Of a DNA stretch of 64,000 nucleotides, positions 10,784-23,562 are shown piece by piece (position 1 is the first letter of the stretch; each line of letters opens with the position of its first letter). A program made the translations under genes and the position numbers. Where the stretch lies: contig OY720635.1 in assembly GCA_963169105.1 (NCBI GenBank), positions 157,929,645-157,993,644 on the forward strand. Reading direction: 5' to 3'. This DNA is from Ceriagrion tenellum (Eukaryota; Arthropoda; Insecta; Odonata; Coenagrionidae). Under the pieces are notes generated by a model. The model saw only the letters and a program-made list of their open reading frames with translations, was not told where the DNA came from and searched no databases.

Positions 10784-12990
10784 GGAAGGGGAAGTTGAGG
10801 AAGGGGGGCGAAGGGGGGAGGGGTGTCTTCGTTTCCATGGGAACGCCACCCCAATGGCAGAAACTCTGTCCAGAGGAAGTCAGTGGAGAGCGGGGTGGGC
10901 AGTGGGGCGGGGTGGTCTCTATGGTGTCTACGTGCCGTGTGATTGGTGACTTAATCGATGAAATTGGTCTCCACGGCGTGGAAGCCGTGCATCGAATATT
11001 CCGCCGCCGCCTCAAAGGAAATCCTCGTCGCAACCGACACGTGAGGACGAGAGCATCTCACCAGACAGACGGGACGGCTCAACTTCAAAGGCAGAAGGAG
11101 TTGAATATATCGGGCGCCTCCGGTAGGCTTCTGGTTATGAAGAAGGGCAAAACCACGAAATTGCGGAACAGCCTCGCTCTTGCGAATGCTGTGTCTACTT
11201 ACGCAAGATCGTTCAATATCGATTGTCTACTTTTTTCGATACAGTTCTTCGCAATGTAAACGAGTCCGCCGTAAATGTGCTCATTTTTTGTATTCTTCAT
11301 TGGCACAGTGTAGGTTGTTCAACGTTTTTGTTGATTTGGCGGTACATCCTTGTTTGAAATGGCGAGTTACGCCGAATATTTGCAGATTTATTTGAGTTTA
11401 CGTTGGCAGTTAATACTTAGCACTCAGTGAGCATATTAATGGCGGCCGTGGGGTGGAAATGGTTGCGAATAACCATATCGGGAGAGCTACGTATATATCG
11501 AATCGAACGACCCTATCGTCTACGCATTATCGGACGTTTTTATTCATAACTTATATTTTCAACATAAACACAGGCATGGGCAACCTTTCGGAGAATGCAA
11601 GCGAAAATCGGCCAAATCTCTGGCGCAGAAACGTTCCTCGTAGAAGCCAAAATTTTTGGCGCAACGTGTGTTTCGTATCTTCATATTTGATGCGTGGGTG
11701 AACATGAAAATAATGTTAGAGCGGACTGGTTGAAATAAAAATTGAGACGAGGCATCCCAACTGACTGCTTCCGTTGCGCGGGATCACTTTTATAGCCTGC
11801 TGAGAAATTGAATTTCTTTTTTCTAAAGTATTCTCCGAACACGACAGTACTTTCCCCGCCTATGAGCGATGTCCTCTAAAAATTGAAAAGTTTGCCAAGG
11901 ACTTGTTTCGCGTTTCTGAAACAAATCATCGGTGGGCCAAGTGTGGCACGCATTCCTGGGGTTTCCCATGTCTGCATTAGCGTAGTCATATGGTGAGAAA
12001 AGTCACAGTCGTAAAGTTTGAAATTTTCATGCAAATAAAACCATTAATGGGGGCCATTTCATAAAGTACATTTTAGCAACCCTGAAATTTTAAGTATTAT
12101 AATCGATCCACAACTTCACCTCTTCTGAAACGATATTTTCTCGTGAGTAATCATGGAATCCATTTTAAAATGCCTGCTCGTAGAAATTGTGTCATCTGCT
12201 TCATTTTGTCTGCTCATCCTCGCATACTTTCGTATATTCCGTCGCTCGTTAATTCAGCCCTACCTCCCAACCGAGCCTCGACATTGCAAAGGGTTCTGTG
12301 TTTAATCCACGTTGTTATAAACTGTAATATATGCTGTTCACGAAGGTCTTCAAAGATTCCTGTGGTTTGCTGGAAAGCGCCTTGTTTCCCTGGTGACGTG
12401 CCCGAAGAGACGCTCCATCGATGCCTCCGAGTGTTCGAGAGACTGGTTTCCATGACGACATCGAGTTCGAAGCATTCGGTCGTTTGGCGACGTCGACTCG
12501 ATAGTCAGTTTTTTCAGTATTTATTCCATCTCTCAACTGCCTGAGGGGATATCTTGAGTTAGGTACTTAAATATTGTTGTTATAGCATATTGTGAATGAA
12601 GACATAGTTACGTGACTAAATCAAATTGTCAAGGTATTCACTTTGAAATGGAGACGTTTTAACATCTGCTTTTTGTGTGTCAAACATTTTCGATTAATTG
12701 AATTGAGCCTAAAAGTGATATCACGGTGCTACAAAATAATAAACATCAGTTTTCAAGTTACCTTTGTGTCAAACTTATTCCTGCATTCCTGTCGATCGCC
12801 TTCCCCTCCTTTTTTTCCGTTAATTGGTTTGAAATATCAGAAGAAGAATTAGAGACAGAAATACTTTACATGATATCTCCTGGTTTTTTCCAAACGTAGA
12901 CGCTAATTGTAATTTTATCCTATTTTCCTCCTTTCACATTATTAATTATGTTTAATATTTTCACTACACTGTTCTGGGGACTCATCAATT
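10784..12990. other. PGRP 3' flank; no further gene seen
   Basis: Downstream of the stop, G/C-rich DNA to about 11060 may be 3' UTR. Candidate AATAAA signals occur at about 11735 and 12034, but I cannot choose between them. Frames at 10690-11259 and 12143-12544 have no recognisable domain. Confidence 0.4.
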
Positions 12991-13004
12991 CTTCTGGATG
13001 AAAT

Positions 13005-13200
13005 CGAGGGTAGGCAAGGTAGGTGGCTGGAGGAAGTAACATGGGGCGATGGGTTGCTCGCATGAAGGAAGGATGTTGAGCTAGCGGGGAAGGAAAAAAG
13101 AGACCAGGTTTAATGGACGGCTGGAAGCAGAGTAGATCGTATGCTGAGACGAAGAAGAAAATATTAAGAGGGAGATAGGGTCCTTTATGTGCGAAAATGG
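13005..13200 (+). mobile_element. Possible LINE C-terminal scrap
   Basis: The + strand translation, with stops, resembles the end of RTE-type LINE ORFs (GRWLEEVTWGDGL, then a KEKRDQV..WTAGSRVDRM stretch). It is heavily decayed, and no 3' tail could be fixed. Confidence 0.3.
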
Positions 13201-13270
13201 GGGGGGATTTTCTCTGGATTTCAAGAGAACCAAACTGTTAACCGGTGGAAAACTTAAATGAATATTATGG

Positions 13271-13578
13271 ATTGGATTGGATATTTGGGGAGGCGACCGA
13301 CGGCTAAGGTCATTTACGCCATCGGTAAGGGAGGAAGGGTGGATAGAAACCCGGCGTCGGCATCAGCCTGCTCTTAACGAAAGGCGCCAAGGGGACCACG
13401 TTTTAACGTCTCATCCGACAGACGGTGTACTGTACTTGAACTTCCCTCCACAATACACTCAAGTAGGGATCGGGTTTCCTCTGAAAAACATCTTCCTCTG
13501 TAGGGATTGGCCGTCCTGGAACCCTGGCCGCCCGTATGGTAGGCGAGTACCCTAGCCACCACTCCAACTCGATCCCCC
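13271..13578 (-). mobile_element. tRNA-derived SINE with 11-bp target-site duplication
   Basis: On the - strand the element starts with GGGGGATCGAGTTGGAGTGG, then a tRNA-like head with an A-box-like GTGGCTAGGGTA and a B-box-like GGGTTCCAGG. It ends in a short (ATCCA)n-type tail read as GGATTGGATTGG at 13269. Both sides carry GAATATTATGG (13260-13270 and 13579-13589), an exact 11-base target-site duplication that fixes both ends. Its family differs from the inverted SINE at 685. Confidence 0.8.
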
Positions 13579-14004
13579 GAATATTATGGGAAGAAGTAGA
13601 AGAACACTTGGATGATGAAAAAATGGCCATAGAAAGTTTCAATTTCGGTCAACTTCATTTTCAAGCAAAAAGTTCTTGAATATAAATTCAAACAATGAAT
13701 GAAAAAACTCGTGAAATGATAACAGAGGCTTGAGTGTGTCGTGCGTCTAAGTTTCCTTTGCCGGGCCGCGAATACTCTAATAACAGCGTGCTTAAATAAT
13801 GGCCAAAATTGTAATTTATATTTATGTATGTACATCATTTCCATTACTGCCTATCCACCCGCGTCCAAACCTATAAAAATTTGCATTAAAATACGTTCGT
13901 TGCGAATATGTTCCCTGCGTATTGAACAATTATTTCACCCAACCATTTACGCCGTGCAGCATGTGTCTGTGCTTGAATCGGGTTGACAGGGTAGACAAAC
14001 AAGC

Positions 14005-14190
14005 ATTCTACAACTACCCTGCAAACCGCCGTACTAACATGTGGCAGGGGGTGTTAGGACATCAGCTGTGTTGAGATCTAAGGGATAAGGTTTTAGGAGC
14101 TGAAATGGTGACGGGTATTAACGGAGTGTATTGAGTGGAGCTCAGTTTTTATTGTGGTTACTTATGGTGCTCGGTAATGTATCTTTCTAT
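14005..14190 (-). mobile_element. LINE family A 3' tail fragment
   Basis: It matches 10090-10255 and, reversed, 23400-23555. Shared blocks include ACCCTGCAAACCGCC, GTGTGGCAGGGGGTG-like sequence and CAGTTTTTATTGTGGT. It carries only the untranslated end of the LINE. Confidence 0.65.
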
Positions 14191-14281
14191 AATATTTCGA
14201 ATAATTATTTAACAATTATAAATGCTTGAAAAAACCGCAAAATATTTGTCCCTGCTCAAATTTTCTCCTTAGTGATTTTAC

Positions 14282-14950
14282 ATACATACCAATCACGCCG
14301 TCCTCTTCCGGGGTAGGCAGAGTCACTAAGTTTCACTCATAAATACATATTTGTACTCCTAACTCTGCTTCAATAATTTCCTCCATACTGACCTATCCTT
14401 GCAAACCTCTTTTGCCTCATTTACCCCCATACACTGCTTCATACACGCCCTCCTGTTTTTAAGACTCCTAACATTCCTCCTCCTAAGAATTTCCTCAACC
14501 ACATTCAACCATAACTTTCTCGGCCTACCTCTCCCTCTCACACCATTCATTTCACTCTTAGATATCTGTTTCGTCATTCGACTCTCATCCATTCTCTCAA
14601 CATGGCCAAACCAACGAAACACACTCCTTTCACATATGTCCATTACTGGAGCATCTAACCCACATGCATTTATTACCCACTCATTCCTGACCCTATCCAT
14701 CCTACTCTTGCCGCTAGCACTCCGCATATAACTCATACCCACGGCGTTTAGTCTACTCTTATGTCCACCCTGACATACCCGTGTTTCACTACCATACAAC
14801 AACGCGGGGAGAAGTACACTTTTTTACACGGTGCTTTTCGCTTCCTTAGACAGGCACTCATTCTTTGATATGCTCCACATGCTACTTTCCTTCCAGTATT
14901 TGCACGTCTCTTTATCTCCTCCTCTATACGTTCATCTGTCGTAAAAATCT
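14282..14950 (-). mobile_element. LINE family 1, 3' copy 2
   Basis: The - strand encodes 147 uninterrupted residues (14359-14802) equivalent to the end of the copy at 1846: YGSETRVCQ, FRWFGHVERMDESRMTKQ and GRGRPRKLWLNVVEEILRRR. The 3' terminus is identical in type, ending in acatacatac at 14281. Identity with copy 1 looks high, so the insertions are fairly recent. Confidence 0.82.
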
Positions 14951-15590
14951 AACCTAAGAACACAATGTGCTAAGTGATTTAAAATTATGGAATATTGTAA
15001 TGGCAGTTATAATAGTTGCTCGGATAGGAAAACCTGATATAAATGTTTTATGCAGTTTAGAATACTTTTTTTGACCAGCATAAAAAATAATCCATATAAG
15101 TTTTCTCCCGTACATTTGTCTCTTCTTTCATACAGTGCCTAAAAATGGCTGGCGATGGAGGAATCTTCCTTACGGTCGCCTATTTCATACATGATATTTC
15201 TAGCGTGAATTTTCATGCCAGAAAAAATATACTGATCACAAGGTTCGAAGGTCCCCCTAATCTCCCTGCTAGAGCTATAACATATGGTGATGTATTCACT
15301 GCGTTTGAACTCTCCGAGGGGGACTGTGAGACCACAGCTAACGCAGAGAGGCGAAGTTTCTCGCACCACTACAGTCGGAGGGTGCCAAGCACCTACATTT
15401 GCAAAAAATGTATATTTTCACCACAGTAAACAATGAAGTCAACCTCATATTATGTAAAATAAACTAACAATGACCTAAAACATAACTACTAGAGCTATGA
15501 ATTTGATAATAAGAACAAAGTTAAAAATATGGCATTTAAAACACTCCATGGGTGTTAAACACTCAGGCGACCGTGCTCAATGGTTATGAT

Positions 15591-16023
15591 TAAGGATGAG
15601 TCGAATCCAAATGTCGATTCTCGATTCCACCGATTCTCAGGAATGGACTCGGTATCGAGAGTCGATCGCCTAAAGTCGATTCCGATTCCATCGATTCCAG
15701 ATAGGTAAATATTCAAATAAAATTTCATTTATCACCTCATATTTGTCTCAGTAATTTTGGGTGTGGTCTATCAATTTGTACTTTTCATCCACCTCAATAT
15801 GCTGACGATATATTTGCTATTTTGTCAATAAATATTCTTTTTGAGCGACTTATTTGTCTTTGTTATTTTATTTCAGCCAATACTTGAATTTAAATAATAA
15901 TCGTACACTACTGGTATATCAACATCCAACCTGTTATTAGGAATAAAAATCGATGGAATCGAGAATCGGGAATCGATTTGAAAGAATCGGAATCGAAAAA
16001 AAAATGGCATTGACTCATCCCTA
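15591..16023. mobile_element. hAT-type MITE with 8-bp target duplication
   Basis: Terminal inverted repeats are TAAGGATGAGTC and, reversed, TAGGGATGAGTC. The flanks are GTTATGAT (15583-15590) and GTTATAAT (16024-16031), 7 of 8 matching, as expected for hAT elements. The ends are rich in TCGATTC/GAATCGA repeats. No ORF is present. Confidence 0.78.
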
Positions 16024-17035
16024 GTTATAATGATTTTCCTTTTGTCACCAATAAAAACCTGCCTTTATAATATTTATGGAGAACAATAGGACTTTCACGC
16101 TATATAGATTTTGCTATTTTTTATTCACGCTTTAAAGAATTTTCATTTTTATCTACTAATATGAGATATTTCAGCGATTTCAGATATTTCATTATTCAAA
16201 AACTAATGTATATTAGCCTAGCAAGATTAAAATTATCGGTGCTGCCAAAGGACATTAATCGATTAAGTCGTAAGCCGAGGCTTCTATGAAGCATGAAAAA
16301 GGGCTAAGTATATGATGTTAATTCATGTCATTTTGAGGGCATGTATGGGCATAAGTATCAATGTGAAAGGTTTTAAACAAACAATACAGAGATATACAAA
16401 TGGAAAAGGCATGTAAATGACAGCATACGATAATAATCTGCAGGTGTTAAAAAAGACGAAGCGGGAGAAAAAGGTTTGAAAAACTAATCCACCCTAGTCG
16501 CATGAAAAAGGGAAAGGTATTGGAGAAGGCCAGAAAAATGAAAGGGGTGACAATTTAAAGAGAGGTAATTTTGGACATGAGATTTGTGGCTATTACTAGA
16601 GAAAACTGAAAATTGCCTCAGCATGGGTAGGAAGTTGAGGTATCAAATAATGAAATACCACTGTTGAATGCCAATGTACAAAATAATTAATGGAGAGTAG
16701 CTGATCATACGCAGGCTATCTACACATTGAAATGATTTTTCTTTCATCAAGGTAGATTTCGATGGACATAAGATAAGGGATAAATTGGCTTTGTGAAGAG
16801 CATAACTGAAGGGAAAATTGAGACAATGGTCCTCAGAGAAAGAATAAATACATGGACTAATTTTTGACAGAAGTACGTAGGAAGAGCTACCAGGAAGTAA
16901 GGGAAATAGAATTAGTTTGGGAAGGACGGAGGGCAACATTCAAGCAATCTTAAGATTGAATGACCAATATAAATAATTGAATAAAAATCACCAATACATA
17001 CTGTTTTACCGCAAAAAGCATCTATTTCCATAGCC
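16024..17035. other. No gene recognised
   Basis: AT-rich sequence. The + strand at 16740-16960 has a coding-like texture (for example GKIETMVLREK) but no recognisable domain, and could be old LINE debris. Confidence 0.4.
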
Positions 17036-19310
17036 ACAATATGGCTTCCTTCATTCAGGATATGACTAACCTGTTGTCACCCCACCAGGCCCATATTCCC
17101 TTACATATTAGGTTCTCCTCTTACCCAAGTCATCACGCTCTAAAGGCAGTGCCTTGTCGTAACAGGCACGTGTCCCTGTTCTTCGCTGTTTCTTTCAGCT
17201 GGGCGTATGATGTCATTCCCATCTCGCGTGCAACGCTCTTTAAGTATGCTGTCCTGGGTCGACCTCTTGTTTTCTTCCCCACCACTTTGCCTTCGAATAT
17301 GTTGGTCAGGAACTGATTGTTCCTTATTACATGTCCAATCATTTTTGCTCTCCTTTGTCCAATTGTTTTTAAAAGGCATCTGTTTTCATTTACTTCTTCT
17401 GGCACCTATTGATTGCTTTTTCTATCTTCCCACCGTGTTTTTGTTAATTTTCTCCAGGCCCACATTTCCATTGCTTCAAGCCTGATTCTTTCCATTTTCC
17501 TTATTGCCCACGTTTCGCATCCATATAACAAAATGCTCCAAACAAATATTTTTATGAACTTTTTCCGAGTCTAAAAACTGATGTGGGTATTAAGTAATAA
17601 GTTCTTCTTGTTTTGGAACGCTTGTTTAGCCAAGGCTATTCTTCTCTTAATCTCAGTATCACATGTATTATCATTGTTTATAATACTCCCTAGGTAGAAG
17701 AAGGAGCCAACCTGTTCCAGAATTTCATTCCCTAATTTAATATTCGTTATGGTATTTTCCTTCCTCTTGCTTATTACCATTATATTGGTCTTCTTGTTTA
17801 TATTTAACTTACGCTCTTTTAAAACTTTGGAGAGAGTATGGATCATTTTATTCATGTCCTTTTCGGAGTCGGCAATTACTGCTATATCATCCGCAAAGCA
17901 GATACTGTGGATGCTTTCCCCGTTCACTTTAATTCCCTTGGTATTTTCTTTCATTCTTTCAATTGCTTCTTCTATGAATAAGTTAAATAGAAAGGGTGAT
18001 AGAGGGCATCCTTGTCTTACTCCTTTTCTTATTTTGGCCTCTTTTCGCCCTCCATTTATGTCTATTTCTGTTTTCTGAGACTTGTACAGATTTAAAATTA
18101 CTCTTCTATCTTTCCAATATAGATCGACTTTCGTCAATTCATAAAAGAGAAGTCCCCAGTCAACTTTATCAAAGGCATTTTCGAGGTCTATAAAGGCCAC
18201 ATATGTCTTTCTATTTATTTATATCCTTCTCTCTAATATTTGTCGTAATGCTAAAATTGCTTCTCCGGTTCCTTTTCCTGCCCTGAATCCAAACTGGTCT
18301 ACTCCCAAATGTTGTTCGATTTTCCCTTTTAGCCGGTTTTTCATTATATTCAGCAGAATTTTTGATGTGTGAGAAAGAATGGAAATGGTTCTATAGTTTG
18401 AGCATTCGTTTTCATCCCCTGTCTTGGAGAATTGTAATTGTTTTGCTCTTCGTAAAATCCCCATGCATACATTCCCTGTTTCATAACATTCGCCAAATCA
18501 CCTTGAACAGCCCTTCCTTAGCCTTCTCTCCCAATTGCTTCAACACCTCTCCAGGTATATCATCTAGTCCTGCTGCTTTATCGTCTTTCAAATTTTTCAG
18601 AGCAAAATTAAATTCTTCGAGGGATATTGAAGGGCCTAATCTGTCTATGTCTGTGTCTTTCTCTTATCCAATATATTCATTGATATTCTGTATATTTATT
18701 TCATTGTACAACTCCTCTTAAGTATCTTTCCATCTTTCACCAACATTTTCATTTGCAAAGAGTATATTTCCCTTTTTGTCTTTAATAACATTCGATTTAG
18801 TTCTTTGTTTGGGTTGCAGGGTCTTGATTTTTGTTTATGCCTTGTCCAATCTCCCCCTCATCAAATCCTCTTCAATGTCTTCACTTCTTTCTTGCATCCA
18901 TTTTTCTTTTTCCTCCCGACATTTTTGTGTAATTTGGTTCTTTACTTTTTGTACTCTCCAAAATCTTTCCCTCTATTCTTGTTACTCTCTTCAATGAGGT
19001 TTAATATTTCTATAGTCATCCATGGTTTTCTTGGTTCTATTTTTCTATTCCCTAATATTTTTTGTGCCGCAGTTGAGATGCATTTTTTCATGTGTTCCCA
19101 TCCTTCTTTTTCCCCAATGAGTTTATCAGTCGTATCTGCCAGTTCTTGAGCTACCTCCTTATTGTTCAACATATCTAAGCACCATTTCTTTGGTATATTT
19201 CTTTGGTATTTCTTAAACATAATTTTGCATTTTGCCATCATCAGTACATGGTCGCTGTCCACATCAAACCCTGGATATGAATGACGAGACTTTATATGGT
19301 TTCCCAAAAT
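17036..19310 (-). mobile_element. RTE-like LINE, 5'-truncated, decayed RT with intact core
   Basis: The - strand, read from 19307 to 17130, shows a pre-RT linker, then DDIPGEVLKQLG, NYRTISILSHTSKILLNIM, DQFGFRAGKGTGEAI, AFIDLENAFDKVDW, RKGVRQGCPLSPFLFNLF and the catalytic ICFADDIAVIA box. It ends in the zinc-knuckle-free tail KMIGHVIRNNQ, KTRGRPR and KETAKNRDTC. The order matches RTE-type LINE ORF2. Several stops and frame changes occur (for example at about 17570, 18215 and 18480-18700). The endonuclease domain is missing. The longest intact block is 209 codons (17571-18200). Confidence 0.82.
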
Positions 19311-21045
19311 ATTAATGACTAGAATTTATCAGATTTCCCAAGACTTGAACTGGATACCCAAGTATCCTCATATTTATCAATAAAATCTGCATCCCATCAT
19401 CCCTACATTTATTAATAAATCAGCAGTCATCATCCACAAATACTACTCTATAGTTAACCCATCTCCTGGAACACCATGCCCAGTGTACTATCTCCAGCCC
19501 TCTGTACATCAACACCTTGTTAGACTCCTGTCTAATTGGATCCCCAGGGAACAGATTCTGATAAGCTAATCACAACTTTTACCTCCATATCCGACTTTCC
19601 GGAATAAATTCATTTACATACCTATTTTTCTTTTAGTAGGTACACATTTCCTGTCCTCTTTGCAAGTTGTCACAACATCCTTACCTCCAAAAATATAATA
19701 CAAGATACAAAAACTTTTGATGAAAAGGAATTCTGGAGTGATGAAATCATGAAATATCTAGAGAAAATCTATTTTTACTTTATTTAATTTTTTTTAAACA
19801 CAATAAATATTCATCAAAAGTAATAAGTACTCAAATGAATAGTTCAAAATTATTAATTTTGCTCATGATATTATGCAGAATTTCCATAAAGAAAGATGGC
19901 TGTGGGATACAAACAAATCCTAATAGCGTAAAATTTTAGAAAGATCAGTTTGAGAAAGATTCACAACATTATTTGCCGCATGTTGCCTAAAGCATATTTA
20001 TCAAACCAGAGAGTTTCCACCAAATTCAATTAAACAAATGTGTTAAGACGTCCAACCCTGAGAACTTAAAATAGCATGGCATTGACAATATTAATGAACC
20101 GATGAAGTATGCTGGAGAGCATAATACTTCAGACATGGGATGCAGTGCCCTCTTTATGCCTGCAGTAAACACAATTCCTCATTTAATAATTAATATTAAT
20201 TGACTCCACAAAAAACATTAAAGAGCAATTGTCACTCAATGTGTCCGAATAATGATAAGCAAATATTAAAATATATTATATTTAAGGGGGATCCCCTATC
20301 AGGTGTGTTCGGTAGGAACTATCTCAAAGTAAGTGGTTTTGTTATGTCCCAACTGTTACGAAACTTCAATATGATTTAAGATGGCGGAAATTATAATGAC
20401 GTCACTACATGCTTCTTACCCGAAAGAAGAACGGGAAATTCTGATCAATGAAGGACATCCGTACATAAAAATAGGTACGTGCACAAAGAATCACGATGGA
20501 TTTTCTATTTAGTAACCGAAACCAATGATTATGATCACCCTTTACGCCGAAGGTGCAGTCCGAGAGACGGAGGACTCATAGGTCAAATAAACATGGCTGC
20601 TGCTGTAAAAGCTCCTTTTGATGTTGTCAACCGCTGGATTGTACCCTAATCTCCGATTCTGATTAAGATACTAAACGCACATATCAACGCTGAATAGGGT
20701 AACTGAATTGAGTCGTTGAATGCGAATATTTGTATGTGCACAATGGAAGCCATCAAGCTGTTAATTCACTAAGAAGACGGCTCAAGAGAACCGGAGGGAC
20801 GAGGTGACTTTCTATCAACCTGGGTGCTATTTAAGTAGTAATGAGTCTGCGTGGACCATTTTTTAGTTTCCTGTGCATGAATGAGGACCAGCAGTCACCC
20901 ATCTCTCCGTGCACCTGGAAAACGGTCAGCGTGTCTACTACAGCGAACACAACGTATAAGATAGATTACGAACTCCTCAAATGACCACGCTGACAGTATT
21001 CTTCAGACTTTGTGGGTTTCTTATAAAATACATTCAATTTTTTTC
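19311..21045. other. No gene seen
   Basis: AT-rich DNA without a recognisable element. Segment 20280-20950 is less AT-rich but shows no inverted ends, coding pattern or similarity to the rest of the window. Confidence 0.45.
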
Positions 21046-21049
21046 ACAC

Positions 21050-21728
21050 CCGTCGAATTACAACGGGTACCTTCAGCCAGTAATGAATAAAAGACAGTCG
21101 ATCACGTTCCCTTCTGAAGCATCGGATGTGACTCTAACCATATCAGAACTAATACCATCAATAACTACTTTTTGTTTTCGATCACTGAGAAAGTCCCTTC
21201 AATCCAATTCACTATATTTTTATTTAATCCGCATGATTGCAATTTGTTGTTGAGTTTCTGGTGAAAACATTGTCAAATGCTTTGTTGAAATCAAGGAATA
21301 TTGCGTCAAATTTCTTGTTGGATTCATCAGGTTTTTAGAATGTCATGAAGGAAGAGCACAAGTTGTATTTCGCAGGACCTTCCCTTATGGAAGCCATGCT
21401 GACTGCTATGTAAGAAGTTACGATTATCCAGGAATTTTATAATATTAATAACGACATTGTGTTCGAGGATCTTGCATAAAAGTGATGTTAGCGATATAGT
21501 CTGGTAATTTCTTGGGTCACTTCTATTTCCTTTTTTGAATATCGGAGTGACATTGGCTATTTTCCAATCTTGGGGCACCTTGCCTTCGGATAATGATTTG
21601 CTAAATATGATTTCTAAGAATGGTGCAATCTGTGGCTCTAACCCCTTAAGTACGCGTGCAGGTATTCCTTCTGGACCTGGGGACTTGTTACCTTTAATCG
21701 AACGCATTCGTGAAGCAGAAGCTTCCAC
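21050..21728 (-). mobile_element. LINE family A (CR1-like) RT fragment
   Basis: The - strand encodes GNKSPGPEGIPARVLKGL, VPQDWKIANVTPIFKKGNRS, QTISLTSLLCKILEH and SSQHGFHKGRSCEIQLV, then a decayed AIFLDFNKAFDNV and VIDGISSDMVRVTSD after a frame change near 21325. The order matches the N-terminal half of a CR1/jockey-type RT. The catalytic FADD region and the 3' end are absent, so this copy is truncated at both ends. It faces the next, same-family copy at 22126. Confidence 0.8.
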
Positions 21729-21739
21729 GTCGAGAAACT

Positions 21740-22095
21740 GAGTGCAGCGCTAAATGCATTATTGTCCGTCGAATAACCGACCGACTCTGTCCGGAGCTCT
21801 CGCAATACGTTTACCACCAATCGAACTCAGATCTATATGAGCTCGGACCGCTCTGAACAATGTAAGCCAGCCGACTCGGATCGCCTGATTTACCAATGCG
21901 AAATCGATTGAAATATCGATTTGAATCGGTTCATATCGATTTGAAATCACAGACTGGCAGAGGTAGCGGGCAGAGTTAGCACTGCTTCTCATTTCGAACC
22001 CACTAGCCCGTTGCGTTTACCATACCAAGCTGATACAGCCAAATCGATCTGAGATCGACTGGAAAACGTAATTTCTGTCTCATGTATAATATTTG
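21740..22095. other. Spacer between two opposing LINE A copies
   Basis: It contains short TCGATTTGAATCGGTTC-like palindromes at 21900-21950, suggestive of an old hAT MITE, but I could not match two ends. Confidence 0.3.
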
Positions 22096-22125
22096 GTTCG
22101 GATAATGGTTTGCTAAATTATATTT

Positions 22126-23562
22126 ATCAAATCATTATTCGAAGTCAAGGTGCCCCAAGACTGGAAAATAGCCAATGTCGCACCCCGATATTTACGAAAG
22201 GAAATAGAAGTGACCCAGGAAATTATGGGCCTATATCGTTAACATCGCTTTTATGCAAGATCCTTGAACACATTGTCGATAGCAATATTATGGAATTCCT
22301 GGATAATCGTAACCTCTTTCACAGCAGTCAGCATGGCTTCAGTAAGGGCAGGTCCGGCGAAACACAGCTTTCGCTCTTCCTTCATGACGTCCTAAAATCA
22401 GGTGAATTGAATAAGCAAATCGACGCGATATTCCTTGATTTTAAGAAGGCATTCGACAAGGTTCCTCACAAAAACTCATTTATAAATTGTATTCATGCGG
22501 AGTTAACAAAAAAAATAGTGAACTGTATAAGGGACTTTCTCAGTGATCGAAAACAAAACGTAATTATTGATGGCTTTAGCTCTGACATGGTCGAAGTCAC
22601 ATCCGGTGTTCCTCAAGGAAGCGTGATTGGCCCTCTTTTATTCACTATTTATATTAATGACCTAAGTTCTTGAATTAGTAGTAAATTAAATTATTTGCTG
22701 ACGATACATCAATCTACCGTGAAATAAGCGAAGACGCGGACTCTGTCGTCTGACCTTAACAACGTTCATTCGTGATGCCAGGAGTGGGCTTTAGAACTAA
22801 ATATTAGTAAATGCACCACAGTTCACTTTTTGCGAAAGTCTTTACACGAAAGCCATACCTACACCGTGGGTGGAGTAAACATAAAATCTTCAAATACAGT
22901 AAAATATCTCGGAATTACCTTCACTTCTGATATATCGTGGGAAACACATATACGAAACATATGCGGCACAGCATTAAAAAAACTAGGTTTTGTTAAGCGT
23001 ATAATAGGAAGGTCCTCGGATTAAAAAGTAAAAGAGAGATGCTACTTCACTCTGGTTATGCCACACCTCGAATACGCCGCGAGAATTTTGGACCGTGGTC
23101 ATAAAGATTTAAACAAAAAAATTAACAAAGTACAAAGCAAATCAGCACGCTTCGTTAAAAACTGCTACGAACGAAAATATAGTGTTACACAACTGTTAGA
23201 GGGATTGAGGTTGGAGCCCCTAGAGAATAGGAGGCTGCACGCTAGGATTAGACTGCTTGATAAATTCAGAACTGATATTTTTCAGAGCGACACAGATAAT
23301 ATTATCATGATGCCTCACTACATTCCTAGTTCGGACAGAAGCGATAAAATAAGAGAGATACTCTGCCGAATAGATAGGTACAAAAACTCGTTCTTTCCGC
23401 GCACAATAAGCGACCACAATAGAAACTGAGCTCCTCCAAACTCACTCTCATAGGACATGTCACCATTTCACCTCCAAAACTATTACATCTTTACACAGCT
23501 GGCGACGGACCTCCCCCTGCCACACGCCCAAGCGGCGGCTCGCGGGGTAGTATTGTAGATGG
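22126..23562 (+). mobile_element. LINE family A (CR1-like), longest copy, 3' end intact
   Basis: The + strand gives a nearly complete RT C-terminal half: GNRSDPGNYGPISLTSLLCK, SSQHGFSKGRSGETQL, AIFLDFKKAFDKVPH, TSGVPQGSVIGPLLF and, after a frameshift near 22675, the catalytic LFADDTSIY. It continues with VKYLGITFTSDISWETHI, PHLEYAARIL and LRLEPLENRRLHARIRLLDK, ending in FFPRTISDHN. The 3' terminus finishes in GCGGGGTAGTATTGTAGAT at about 23560. At the 5' end, bases 22096-22124 are in the opposite sense to what follows, as if a short 5' inversion occurred on insertion. Confidence 0.82.

Noticed and set aside
10690..11259. 189-aa frame overlapping the PGRP last exon
   Set aside because: It is an out-of-frame shadow of the PGRP exon extended into G/C-rich 3' sequence. 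No domain was found.
17041..19149. Multiple + strand frames with hydrophobic runs suggestive of membrane proteins
   Set aside because: They are antisense to the RTE-like LINE. A/T-rich antisense codons give Leu/Phe/Ser runs.
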